NCBI RefSeq assembly: GCF_014192915.1
Contig: NZ_JACHYN010000004.1
Location: forward strand, 248,001 to 312,000
DNA: 64,000 nucleotides
Origin: Azospirillum sp. OGB3
GTDB lineage: Bacteria; Pseudomonadota; Alphaproteobacteria; Azospirillales; Azospirillaceae
Direction of reading: 5' to 3'
The notes under the pieces were generated by a model, which saw only the letters and a program-made list of their open reading frames with translations, was not told the origin of the DNA and did no database searches. Both the position numbers and the translations under genes were made by a program. Positions 43,799-51,393 of the stretch are shown piece by piece. Position 1 is the first letter of the stretch, and the number at the start of each line of letters is the position of its first letter.

Positions 43799-45193
43799 TC
43801 AGCCCTTCACGATCTTCTCGTCGACGATGCCCGCCTTGCCGAAGGCGTTGCGGGTGTCGACGATCAGCGGCAGCCCGTCCAGGAAGGCCTTCAGGTCGAA
43901 GGAGTCGTGGTCGGTGCACAGGATCGCGGCGTCGAAGGCGCCGTCCCGGATCTCCTCCAGCGCGACCGACGGCGTGCCGGCCATGCGGGCGAGACGGCGC
44001 GTCTCCGGCAGCTCCGGCACATGCGGGTCGTAGTAGAAGACCTCGCAACCGCGGTCCTGGAGAAGATCGATGATCTTCAGGGCCGGGCTTTCGCGCATGT
44101 CCTCGATGTTCTTCTTGTAGGCGACACCCAGGACGAGGATGCGCGACCCGCGCAGCGCGCGGCCCAGCTTGGAGTCCATGGCCTGGGACAGCCGCTCCAC
44201 CACGTAATGCGGCATGCGGGTGTTGATCTCGCCGGCCAGCTCGATGAAGCGGGTGGCGACATCGAACTCACGGGCCTTCCAGGTCAGGTAGAAAGGGTCG
44301 ATCGGGATGCAGTGACCGCCCAGGCCGGGGCCGGGGTAGAAGGGCATGTAGCCGAAGGGCTTGGTCTTGGCGCCCTCGATCACTTCCCACACGTCGATGC
44401 CCATCGCGTCGTAGACGACCTTCAGCTCGTTGACGAGCGCGATGTTGACGCAGCGGAAGATGTTCTCGGTCAGCTTCACCGCCTCGGCCGCTTCCAGCGA
44501 CGAAACCGGGATCACGCGCTCCAGTGCGCGGCCGTACATCGAGCAGGCGATGCGCAGGGCGTTGGGGTCCTCGCCGCCGACGATCTTCGGGATGCGGGCG
44601 GTGGTGAAGGTCTCGTTGCCCGGGTCCTCGCGCTCCGGCGAGAAGGCCAGCAGGAAGTCCGTACCGCTGACGAGGCCGGTCTTCTCCAGGATCGGGCGCA
44701 CCACCTCGCGCGTCGTGCCGGGGTAGGTGGTCGATTCGAGGACGATCAGCTGGCCGGGGCGCAGCACCTGGGCGATCTGCCGGGTGGTGACCTCGATGCA
44801 GCTCATGTCCGGCTCGCGGTTGCGAGTGAGCGGCGTCGGCACGCAGATGACGATGGCGTCCATGTCGGCCAGCGACTGGAAGTTCGCCGTCGCCGTGAAG
44901 CGGCCCTCCTCGATCATCCCGCGGACCTCGTCGGTCGACACGGTGCCGATGTAGGAGGTGCCGCCGTTCAGGCTGGCAACCTTTTCCGGATCGATGTCGA
45001 AGCCCGTCACCGAGAAGCCGGCCCGCGCGAACAGCCGCGCCAGAGGCAGGCCGACGTAACCCAGGCCGATGACGCCGACGCTGGCGGTGCCCGCCGCGAT
45101 CTTCGACTCCAGCGTCGCCAGAGCTTCCGGAATGCCGGACGTGCCGACCGAACCCCCGCTCACCAACAGGTCGGCAAACTCATTGCTCGACAT
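43799..45193 (-). CDS. Nucleotide-sugar dehydrogenase (UDP-GlcNAc/UDP-Glc 6-dehydrogenase type)
   Basis: NAD-dependent UDP-sugar dehydrogenase (464 aa). The Rossmann motif GLGYVG is at residues 43-48, the substrate-binding TTYPGTT at about 155-161, and the catalytic Cys295 lies in GPGLGGHCIPIDP. CVPTPLTRNREPDMSCIE is a hallmark of the WbpA/TviB branch, which oxidises UDP-N-acetyl-hexosamines, so a uronic acid derivative of GlcNAc or ManNAc is the likely product. The first 35 residues are an unusual non-conserved extension. AAGGAGAC precedes the start. First gene of the wzx/wzy unit. Confidence 0.85.
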   Translation of the reverse strand: MSSNEFADLLVSGGSVGTSGIPEALATLESKIAAGTASVGVIGLGYVGLPLARLFARAGFSVTGFDIDPEKVASLNGGTSYIGTVSTDEVRGMIEEGRFTATANFQSLADMDAIVICVPTPLTRNREPDMSCIEVTTRQIAQVLRPGQLIVLESTTYPGTTREVVRPILEKTGLVSGTDFLLAFSPEREDPGNETFTTARIPKIVGGEDPNALRIACSMYGRALERVIPVSSLEAAEAVKLTENIFRCVNIALVNELKVVYDAMGIDVWEVIEGAKTKPFGYMPFYPGPGLGGHCIPIDPFYLTWKAREFDVATRFIELAGEINTRMPHYVVERLSQAMDSKLGRALRGSRILVLGVAYKKNIEDMRESPALKIIDLLQDRGCEVFYYDPHVPELPETRRLARMAGTPSVALEEIRDGAFDAAILCTDHDSFDLKAFLDGLPLIVDTRNAFGKAGIVDEKIVKG

Positions 45194-45284
45194 AAGACGT
45201 CTCCTTTTCCGACTCTCTTGTTCGTAGAGGTTTCACCGTTATTCGCGCTGTATTTCTCAGATCAATTTTACCGACACAAAACCG

Positions 45285-45320
45285 AAGCCAAGGTCCGGTT
45301 CTGACATCGGGCCTTGGCTT
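45285..45320. other. Hairpin in the exopolysaccharide operon leader
   Basis: Stem of 13 bp with one T-G wobble (45285-45297 with 45308-45320, AAGCCAAGG core) and a 10-base loop. It lies about 90 bases before the dehydrogenase start. Position and strength fit a leader structure or attenuator; function unknown. Confidence 0.45.
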
Positions 45321-45478
45321 TTGCTGTTCATAAGACTGATCGATCGGCGTTTCCTCTCACCGAATACATTAGGCTGCTTTGTCTAAGCACCCAGCAATCG
45401 TGATAGAAAAAGTGGCAGCCGTAAACGTCGTAAAAGGCCGAACTACCGTCAGTTGACCGGGTTATCTTTCTTGTGAGA

Positions 45479-45502
45479 CTTTCGGGATGACCATCCCGAA
45501 AG
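45479..45502. other. Perfect 10-bp hairpin in AT-rich leader
   Basis: CTTTCGGGAT (45479-45488) and ATCCCGAAAG (45493-45502) around a GACC loop. It may be an operator (palindromic protein site) or an RNA hairpin. Confidence 0.45.
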
Positions 45503-45547
45503 GTGCTCTATTAACCCCTTTTGAGTAACCACGGGCAGAATAGACGA

Positions 45548-45587
45548 AAGGAGCCGGACCGGCGCGTCAGCGGCCGGACGGCTCCTT
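45548..45587 (-). terminator. Intrinsic terminator of the GNAT-like gene
   Basis: Outer stem AAGGAGCCG with CGGCTCCTT, and an inner C/G stem with a small bulge. On the minus strand it is followed by TTTCGTC, ten bases after the stop codon of the GNAT-like gene. Confidence 0.65.
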
Positions 45588-45597
45588 CGCACCGCGG

Positions 45598-46776
45598 TCA
45601 TCCCTGGGCGGTGACTCCCTCCGGTTGCAGCCCGGCCGTCTCGGGCAGCGTGTTGTGCATCAGGAAGCTGGCGTCGCCGTCCCCCATGGTCAGCAGCCAG
45701 TTGCGCCGGTCGGCGAACGCATCGCGGTCAATCCCGGCGTCCGGCCCGGCGTGCGCCATCACCCGCACCGGGAAGCCCACGCGGTCGGGCACCTTCATCA
45801 TGCCCATGGCGAGGAAGGTCCGCTCCGCCCGCGTGTTCAGCGTCCGGCAGATCAGCGCGGTCGCCCGTTCCGTCGCGGCGATGCGCAGCGTGTGGCTCAG
45901 CAGGACCCACAGCCATTTCGGCTCGCACAGGTAATCGACGATGGCGAGGCAGGGCTCCTTGCGCCAGGTCTCGCGGCGCAGGACGACGTAGCCCAGCGGC
46001 TCGCCCCCACGCGTCAGGATGAAACGGCGGTAGGCCGAGGCGCAGGGAATCGCGTCATAGCGCCAGCGCAGATGCGTCAGGTCGCGCAAGGCGATCAGCG
46101 GGTAATGCGGGGAGGCGCGCCGCCAGATGGCGTCGGCCCGCCCGTCGAACCGCCCGATCTCCTCGAACCGCGCGCCGGTCGCCCGGCTCAGCAGATGGCC
46201 GCCGATCCGCGCCCCATGCAGGGCCGGCCCGGCGATCGTCCCGATGGTCCGCATGCGGCCCTGGAGCGACGACGCCGCCAGGCAGCGCCGCGTGTCCAGC
46301 GGGAAGACGTAGGCGGGCAGGGCGCCGATGTCGATCCAGCCGGCCTTGCTGTAGGCCTTGTAGGCGGAATCGGAAATGTGGATGGCCATGGACAGCGGAC
46401 GGCTGTCGAGCTGCGCCTCCGCCAGGGGCGTGAAGGCGCCGCGCATCCGCCATTCCGGCAGGACCATCAGGCTGTTGGCCCAGGAGGCCGGGATTTCCCG
46501 GTCCCGCGCCTTCAGGCGGAAGGGAATCCCGCATTGCTGGCCGACGATCTGTCCCTGCCGCTTGCACACCCAGACCTGCGGCCCGTCCGCGTCCCGGTCG
46601 GGCACCTCGTCGAAGAGCCAGCGGTTGTAGGACTCGTCCACCTGCCAGACCCGTTCCCCGAACATCTTGCGCTGGAAGCCGCGCAACTCCCCCGTGTCGG
46701 AAGCGTCGAAACGGAAAACGGTTTTCTTCAGCCGGTCGGTGATCGACTGACCGACGGTGCTGCTGCTGGTGCTCAC
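45598..46776 (-). CDS. GNAT-like N-acyltransferase domain protein of the exopolysaccharide locus
   Basis: 392 aa, cytoplasmic. The first half resembles a GNAT fold: VWVCKRQGQIVGQQCGIPFRL, then WANSLMVLPEWRMRGAFTPL, then the ISDSAYKAYSKAGW block where GNATs contact coenzyme A. The second half has a similar layout (GEPLGYVVLRRE, ERATALICRTLNTRAERTFL), as in two-lobed acyltransferases. Known members in polysaccharide loci acylate sugars or amino sugars, which is a reasonable but unproven role. A GTG start at 46776 follows AAGGGGGG. It ends a unit with the beta-helix gene and the small membrane protein. Confidence 0.6.
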   Translation of the reverse strand: MSTSSSTVGQSITDRLKKTVFRFDASDTGELRGFQRKMFGERVWQVDESYNRWLFDEVPDRDADGPQVWVCKRQGQIVGQQCGIPFRLKARDREIPASWANSLMVLPEWRMRGAFTPLAEAQLDSRPLSMAIHISDSAYKAYSKAGWIDIGALPAYVFPLDTRRCLAASSLQGRMRTIGTIAGPALHGARIGGHLLSRATGARFEEIGRFDGRADAIWRRASPHYPLIALRDLTHLRWRYDAIPCASAYRRFILTRGGEPLGYVVLRRETWRKEPCLAIVDYLCEPKWLWVLLSHTLRIAATERATALICRTLNTRAERTFLAMGMMKVPDRVGFPVRVMAHAGPDAGIDRDAFADRRNWLLTMGDGDASFLMHNTLPETAGLQPEGVTAQG

Positions 46777-46848
46777 ATGCCCCCCCTTGTTCGAACGCGC
46801 CGTCCCCTCGTCCGGCCCGCGGCTCGCCCGCGGACGTCGGAATGAAGG

Positions 46849-48102
46849 TCAGCGCACGGATTCCGGCCGCAGTCCGGATGCTTCCTGCACGGTTCCTCCT
46901 TGCTGTTGAATGGCGGTCGTTCCGGTTCGGGTTTCGGCCCTGTTTTCGGCCTTGGCGTCGTTGCTGACCCGGTTGCCGGTGACGGACTTTCCGATGCTGT
47001 CGGCGATGATGATGGCGGCCCGCTTGCCGTTGCGGTGGAAGAGGTTGTCGCGCAGCTCCAGCGTGATCGAGCCGTTGCCCTTCTGGTGCTGCAGGACGCC
47101 GCCGTTGTTGTCGTAGAATTCGTTGTCGTAGACCCGGTAGGTCACGTCGATCCCGCGGTTCTGGCCGAGTGAGAGGCCCGCGTCGGCGTTGCGGAAGATG
47201 ACGTTGCGGTAGATCTCGGTGCTGGACTTGGCCAGGATGCCGGCGCCGCGCGGGTTGTCGTGGATCAGGTTGTCGTGGATCTTCAGCGCGCTGCCGGCCT
47301 GCCCCTGGTCGTGGTAGAGGCCGTGGGAGCGGCCCTCGCCGCCGTTGACGCCGTTGTTGAAGACCCGGTTGTGGGCGATCTCGCCGGTCAGGATGCGCCC
47401 GTTCCAGCCGGAATAGACGCCGCCGTCCTTGCGCCAGCCGTTGTCGGCGATGGTGTTGCGCGTGATGACCTGGTCGGTGTTGTCCGCGGCGTAATGCACG
47501 ATCCCATAGGCGCCGTTGCCGGTGATCGCCGACCCGTCGATCCGCAGCCCATCCGACGTGCCGGCGATGACGATGCCGGAGCCGCCGTTGCCAGCGACGG
47601 TCACGTTCGTCACCGAGACGTTGCGCGCCCGCGGACCGAGCAGCAGGCCGGTGTCGGCCGCGCCGGTGATGGTCAGCCCGTCGAAGGCGACGTTCGTCCG
47701 CCCGTTCAGGCTGACCGCGACGGAGGCGCCCCGCGCGTCGATCACCGGAGCGTCGCCCTTGCCATAGGCGCCGTAGGTGACCGGCCGGTCGGTCGTGCCG
47801 GAGGAGGAGGCCAGCAGGCTGCCCCGCCAGCTCTCCCCGCGCTCGAACAGAACGCGGCTTCCCGGCGGGAAGGCCGTGGCGTTCACCTTGTCCAGCGATT
47901 TCCACGCCTCCTTCGGGCCGTGGCCCGACCGGCGGTCGTCGCCGTTCGTGGCATCGACGTAGAAGACCGGCGCATCCCTGTCGTTCTGGACAGCGTCGTT
48001 CTGGGCAGCGTCGTTCGGGGCGGCGTTCCGGCGCGCGCTGACGAGCAGCGACGGCTGGGCGGGACGCTCGATGGCGGGGGGAGGCGGGGGCAGGGCGTCC
48101 AT
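46849..48102 (-). CDS. Right-handed parallel beta-helix protein
   Basis: 417 aa. From about residue 46 (VFYVDATNGDDRRSGHG) it follows the parallel beta-helix pattern of polysaccharide lyases, epimerases and their relatives: AWKSLDKVNA, VLFERGESWRG, then repeated short strands ending in N (GLTITGAADTGLLL, NVTVAGNGGSGIVIAG, NRVFNNGVNGGEGRSHGLYHDQ). There is no recognisable signal peptide; the first 45 residues are Pro/Ala/Asn-rich. It is a paralogue of the protein at 51394-53559 but lacks carbohydrate-binding domains. It may modify or cut the exopolysaccharide. The active site is not identifiable from sequence. Confidence 0.75.
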   Translation of the reverse strand: MDALPPPPPAIERPAQPSLLVSARRNAAPNDAAQNDAVQNDRDAPVFYVDATNGDDRRSGHGPKEAWKSLDKVNATAFPPGSRVLFERGESWRGSLLASSSGTTDRPVTYGAYGKGDAPVIDARGASVAVSLNGRTNVAFDGLTITGAADTGLLLGPRARNVSVTNVTVAGNGGSGIVIAGTSDGLRIDGSAITGNGAYGIVHYAADNTDQVITRNTIADNGWRKDGGVYSGWNGRILTGEIAHNRVFNNGVNGGEGRSHGLYHDQGQAGSALKIHDNLIHDNPRGAGILAKSSTEIYRNVIFRNADAGLSLGQNRGIDVTYRVYDNEFYDNNGGVLQHQKGNGSITLELRDNLFHRNGKRAAIIIADSIGKSVTGNRVSNDAKAENRAETRTGTTAIQQQGGTVQEASGLRPESVR

Positions 48103-48121
48103 GGGTCCGTCTCGCGCGGCC

Positions 48122-48325
48122 TTACAGGGCGACGCGGATCAGCGCGTAGGCGAGGCCCCAGGCCGCCAGCGCGCAGCCGGTGCACAGCAAGGCCCATCCC
48201 GCCCGCTGGAGATCGAGCATCGGGAGAGCGGCGCGGTCCGTCGCCTTCGGGGCGGCATCCGTCGGAAGGACGTCCGCAACCCCAACAAGCAGGTTCGTGC
48301 TGGCCGGCGTGGCTTGCTCGATCAT
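48122..48325 (-). CDS. Small single-pass membrane protein
   Basis: 67 aa. GAGGAGA lies five bases upstream of the ATG at 48325, a better start than the longer in-frame alternative at 48445. The N-terminal half is polar (MIEQATPASTNLLVGVADV) and the C-terminal half forms one membrane helix (AGWALLCTGCALAAWGLAYALI). It lies 19 bases before the beta-helix gene and is probably cotranscribed with it. No homologous family is recognised. Confidence 0.65.
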   Translation of the reverse strand: MIEQATPASTNLLVGVADVLPTDAAPKATDRAALPMLDLQRAGWALLCTGCALAAWGLAYALIRVAL

Positions 48326-48476
48326 GGCGATCTCCTCGCGTGGGGCCGATAAACGGAGGACCCGGCGACCAAAACCGCAGCGTGTCCACATTGCGGTATT
48401 TTGTGTTACGTCGTGGACAAATAAAGAGAAATGAAAAGGGATCACGCTTAAGCGATCAGCGTACGATAAGGGGGCA

Positions 48477-48509
48477 TTCCAAAGGGAGAAGTAGGTCTTC
48501 TCTTTGGAA
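48477..48509. other. Hairpin in the AT-rich gap between two exopolysaccharide units
   Basis: TTCCAAAG and CTTTGGAA with an inner AGAAG/CTTCT stem around the loop. It lies about 150 bases upstream of the small membrane protein gene and may be a regulatory palindrome for the beta-helix/GNAT unit. Confidence 0.4.
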
Positions 48510-48554
48510 TCGCCAAGTCGTTATCGCCCGTAACGCATATGAAAACAGCAAGGA

Positions 48555-48581
48555 CTCCCTTCCCTGCGGTGGGGAAGGGAG
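48555..48581 (-). terminator. Terminator-like hairpin after the polysaccharide deacetylase gene
   Basis: A perfect 10-bp stem CTCCCTTCCC (48555-48564) with GGGAAGGGAG (48572-48581), extended by AAGG/CCTT outside a bulge. It lies 21 bases after the deacetylase stop and is followed on the minus strand by a GTTTTC stretch at some distance. Confidence 0.55.
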
Positions 48582-48601
48582 CCTTCCGTAAGCCGAACCG
48601 C

Positions 48602-49642
48602 TTATCCGGCGAGCGCGCGCTTGATGTTGCCGGCGCCGCCACGCAGCAGTCGCTTGACCAGCTGCTGCTTCGCCGGGGCAGGACCGTTCTCGAAGCAGAT
48701 CCGCTGGATCCGCCGCTGCGGACCGCCGCGGCGCGGCCAGGAGGTGCCGAAGGTGACATCGACCCCGTCACCATACAGCTCCCCGAACAGCGCCTCGGGC
48801 AGGCCTTCGTCCGAATAGGGAAAGGCGAAGGAACCGCAGCCGGGGCCGAACAGACCCCGGATGCCGGTGACGCTGCCCGTCACTTCCTCCTTCCGCTGCT
48901 CCGGCGTCAGCAGGCGGTGGTTGGGGTGGTCGAAGCCGTGGGCACCGATCGACACCCCCTCCGCCATCAGATCCGCGATCTCGTCGCTGGTCAGATAGGG
49001 CTTCTGCGTCGCCAGGAAGCCGGCCGTGTCGAACTCCAGCACGGTGGCGATCTCGTCCAATACGGCGCGCTGCTGCCAGCTCACCGTCATGACGCCCGCG
49101 GCGGGATCGGCGGCGACGGCGCCCGCCCGCGCCAGGGTGGCGGCGCAGACGGCGCGGCGGGGATCGGCCTCCGCCAGCCGGCTCAGCCGCTCCGCCAGAA
49201 GGCTCGCCTTGTGCCGGTAGAAGAGCGTCTTGTTGTCGAGGAAGTTCAGGTTCAGGTACAGCGCCGGACGGATGCCCTTGCGGCGCAGGATGGGCATCGC
49301 CACCTCCGCCACCTCGCGCATGCCGTCGTCGAAGGTGACCAGCAGCGACGGGCGGCGGATCTCCGGCCCGCCCATGGCCGACCCGGTGACCGTGGGCAGG
49401 TCCGTCGGCTCGAAGTGCTTCAGGAGGAAGTCGAGATCTTCCGTGAATTCCTTCGGCGTGCGGGGCCGGTAGATGTGCTTGATATGGTCCGGCACCGTGT
49501 CGCAGACGGCGTGGTAGACGACGGCCAGCACCGGGCTGCCGTAGGCGTGATGGCAGGCGGTCCCCAGCGGGTTGCGCAACGCGTCCGTCCACCGGAGCCG
49601 CCGGCCCAACCCGCCACCGGAAATCACGTCGGCAACGCTCAT
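48602..49642 (-). CDS. Polysaccharide deacetylase (NodB-like)
   Basis: Carbohydrate esterase family 4 protein (346 aa). The NodB motifs are present: LLVTFDDGMRE supplies the catalytic base and metal aspartates, and SIGAHGFDHPNHRLL supplies the metal-binding histidines. AFPYSDEG is the third motif. It has no signal peptide but a hydrophobic segment LAVVYHAVCD near the N-terminus, as in many cytoplasmic or membrane-associated family members. It would remove N- or O-acetyl groups from a sugar. GGAGG precedes the ATG. It is cotranscribed with the glycosyltransferase gene upstream (22-base gap). Confidence 0.85.
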   Translation of the reverse strand: MSVADVISGGGLGRRLRWTDALRNPLGTACHHAYGSPVLAVVYHAVCDTVPDHIKHIYRPRTPKEFTEDLDFLLKHFEPTDLPTVTGSAMGGPEIRRPSLLVTFDDGMREVAEVAMPILRRKGIRPALYLNLNFLDNKTLFYRHKASLLAERLSRLAEADPRRAVCAATLARAGAVAADPAAGVMTVSWQQRAVLDEIATVLEFDTAGFLATQKPYLTSDEIADLMAEGVSIGAHGFDHPNHRLLTPEQRKEEVTGSVTGIRGLFGPGCGSFAFPYSDEGLPEALFGELYGDGVDVTFGTSWPRRGGPQRRIQRICFENGPAPAKQQLVKRLLRGGAGNIKRALAG

Positions 49643-49664
49643 TCAAATCCTCCCGCGGAAGGGG

Positions 49665-50603
49665 TCAGAGGGCGTCCGCGCCATCGGGGGCGAGGCGCTT
49701 GGGTTGAATCATGGCGGTATGGATCTGGGCCATGGCCTGCGCCTCGGTCGGTGTGCGGACCATGCGGTACAGCATCTTCTTCAGGCCCGGCGGCGTCAGC
49801 CGGAAGCCGATCTGAAGCGAGGCCGTCGCCAGGAACTCCGAGTTGGTCAGGAAGCCCGACCGCCAGCACCAGACCCGGAAGGCCCATTCATTCACGGCGT
49901 ACCGCAACCCGCCGCGGCGGACGCGCTGGGCCATGCTGGTGCGGAAGAGGAGAAGCGCCTCCTGCACCGTTTCCATCCGTGCCCCGGCCTGGAGCAGGCG
50001 GACATACAGGTCGTAGTCCTCCAGATTGCCGAAGCAGGAGCGGTAGCCGCCGATGGCGGTCAGCGCCCGCCGCCGCACCATCATGGTGGGGTGCGACAGG
50101 ACGCAGTGCCACTTCATGCCCTGGCTGATCTCCTCATGGGTCTCCGGGCTGCGCTTCACGCAGGTGACGGCGCCGGGGTCCTGTTCGAACTCGGCGTGCC
50201 AGGAGAAGGAGGCGTCCAGAGACCCCTGCTCGGCAAAGGCGCGCGCCTGCGTCTCGAAGCGGTGGGGCAGGCAGATGTCGTCACTGTCCATGCGGGCCAC
50301 CAGATAGCCCGTGCAATATTGCAGGCCGTCGTTCAGCGCGCGGGCCAAGCCCCCCTGGTTGCGCCGCCGCACCACCACGAGCCGGCAGGCGTTGGACGCC
50401 TGATAGCGGGCGATGACCTTCTCCTGTTCCTCCCCGATCCGTCCATCGACCACCAGCACGCATTCGCGCGGAAGGAGCGTCTGCGTATAGACGCTCTCCA
50501 GCGCGGCCTGAAGGTTGTCCGCCTTCTCGCCGGCATAGGTGGCCATAAGCACGCTGATCGATTGAGTGTCCCGACCGTCCCTCGGTCCGCTCACGTGATT
50601 CAT
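49665..50603 (-). CDS. Family 2 glycosyltransferase
   Basis: GT2 enzyme (312 aa): ISVLMATYAGEKADNLQAAL at the N-terminus, GLARALNDGL, and the acidic YLVARMDSDDICLPHRF motif, followed by HPTMMVRRRALTAIGGYR. These are typical of EPS glycosyltransferases of the WcaA type. The start at 50603 has GGAGACC upstream. First gene of a two-gene unit with the polysaccharide deacetylase, separated from the next upstream gene by a 790-base gap. Confidence 0.85.
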   Translation of the reverse strand: MNHVSGPRDGRDTQSISVLMATYAGEKADNLQAALESVYTQTLLPRECVLVVDGRIGEEQEKVIARYQASNACRLVVVRRRNQGGLARALNDGLQYCTGYLVARMDSDDICLPHRFETQARAFAEQGSLDASFSWHAEFEQDPGAVTCVKRSPETHEEISQGMKWHCVLSHPTMMVRRRALTAIGGYRSCFGNLEDYDLYVRLLQAGARMETVQEALLLFRTSMAQRVRRGGLRYAVNEWAFRVWCWRSGFLTNSEFLATASLQIGFRLTPPGLKKMLYRMVRTPTEAQAMAQIHTAMIQPKRLAPDGADAL

Positions 50604-51393
50604 ACTTGGTCTCCACCCCTCATGTCGTGGCGACGCGGACGGCGCCCGGCGGTCCGGCCATCGGAGAGTCGTCCCGTAAGGAGCGACGCACGATGGCCAT
50701 GACCACGGACACCGCGGCCCTGGGAATGGAGGCGTGTGCGTGCCGCCCAAAGCCCCGGTTCCGCGGCACGCGCGCGGAACCGGTTTCGGCGTTCCTTCCC
50801 CGGTGGCCGTCGGTCCGACGCCCGTGCGGCGCCGGCCGTCCCGTCCTTGTCGTCGTTTTCAGTGCCGTTCTTGCCCTGTCTCGTCCCTTTCCTTGTCGGT
50901 TCTGCAGGGACCTCCCTCCGGTCCGCATCCCGGATCAGGACACCCCTGGCCGTCGTGCCGGCCGGTGCCGGTGCACGCATAGGCACGGAATAGGTCTGTG
51001 GACGCTATCAAAGGGCGGATGGCGGGTAAACCTACATAAAGTGCAAGATAAATATCCCCTTCGCAGCGTCCCAAAGGGAAAGCCGTCTGCCACTTTGGTC
51101 GATTTGGGGAAAGTGGGGGATACCGTGCGTACTGTGAAGAAATAACGGCTAATCGACATGAAAAACCGGCGAACAGGCGTAACGCTCGGTCTTCATCACT
51201 CCGAGAACGCCCAAGCTATTGTGCGGTGCACAAGAAATAGAGATGAAGACGGTGCCGTCGGCGGGGTTGTGCTTTCAATTATTGCCGTTTTGTGTCGCGG
51301 GCGGAAGCCGGAAACGCTTCCCCCGGACACGCCAACGCCCGACCAGAGACTGGCCGGGCGCGGACGTTGCCGAAGGGGCGGTAGCGCCGATCG
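50604..51393. other. 790-base gap without a credible protein gene
   Basis: Between the beta-helix and glycosyltransferase genes. It has GC-rich (50604-50990) and AT-rich (50990-51300) parts. A strong hairpin lies at 50755-50783. Open frames cross the region but change composition midway and have no recognisable product. It should contain the promoter of the glycosyltransferase unit and might encode a small RNA. Confidence 0.45.
50755..50783. terminator. Perfect 11-bp hairpin in the 790-base gap
   Basis: CCGGTTCCGCG (50755-50765) and CGCGGAACCGG (50773-50783) with a 7-base loop, followed on the plus strand by TTTCGG. It could end a plus-strand small RNA or form part of the minus-strand leader. 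Confidence 0.4.

Larger units (their letters stand above)
45194..45597. other. AT-rich leader upstream of the exopolysaccharide operon
   Basis: About 400 bases that are much richer in A+T than the flanking genes. It holds the promoter and leader of the nucleotide-sugar dehydrogenase operon. Three hairpins are visible: 45285-45320, 45479-45502, and the terminator of the upstream gene at 45548-45587. No open frame looks like a gene. Confidence 0.5.

Noticed and set aside
50606..51145. 179-codon frame in the gap between the beta-helix and glycosyltransferase genes
   Set aside because: Composition changes abruptly along the frame, the product is Arg/Pro/Cys-rich with no domain, and the frame crosses a strong hairpin.
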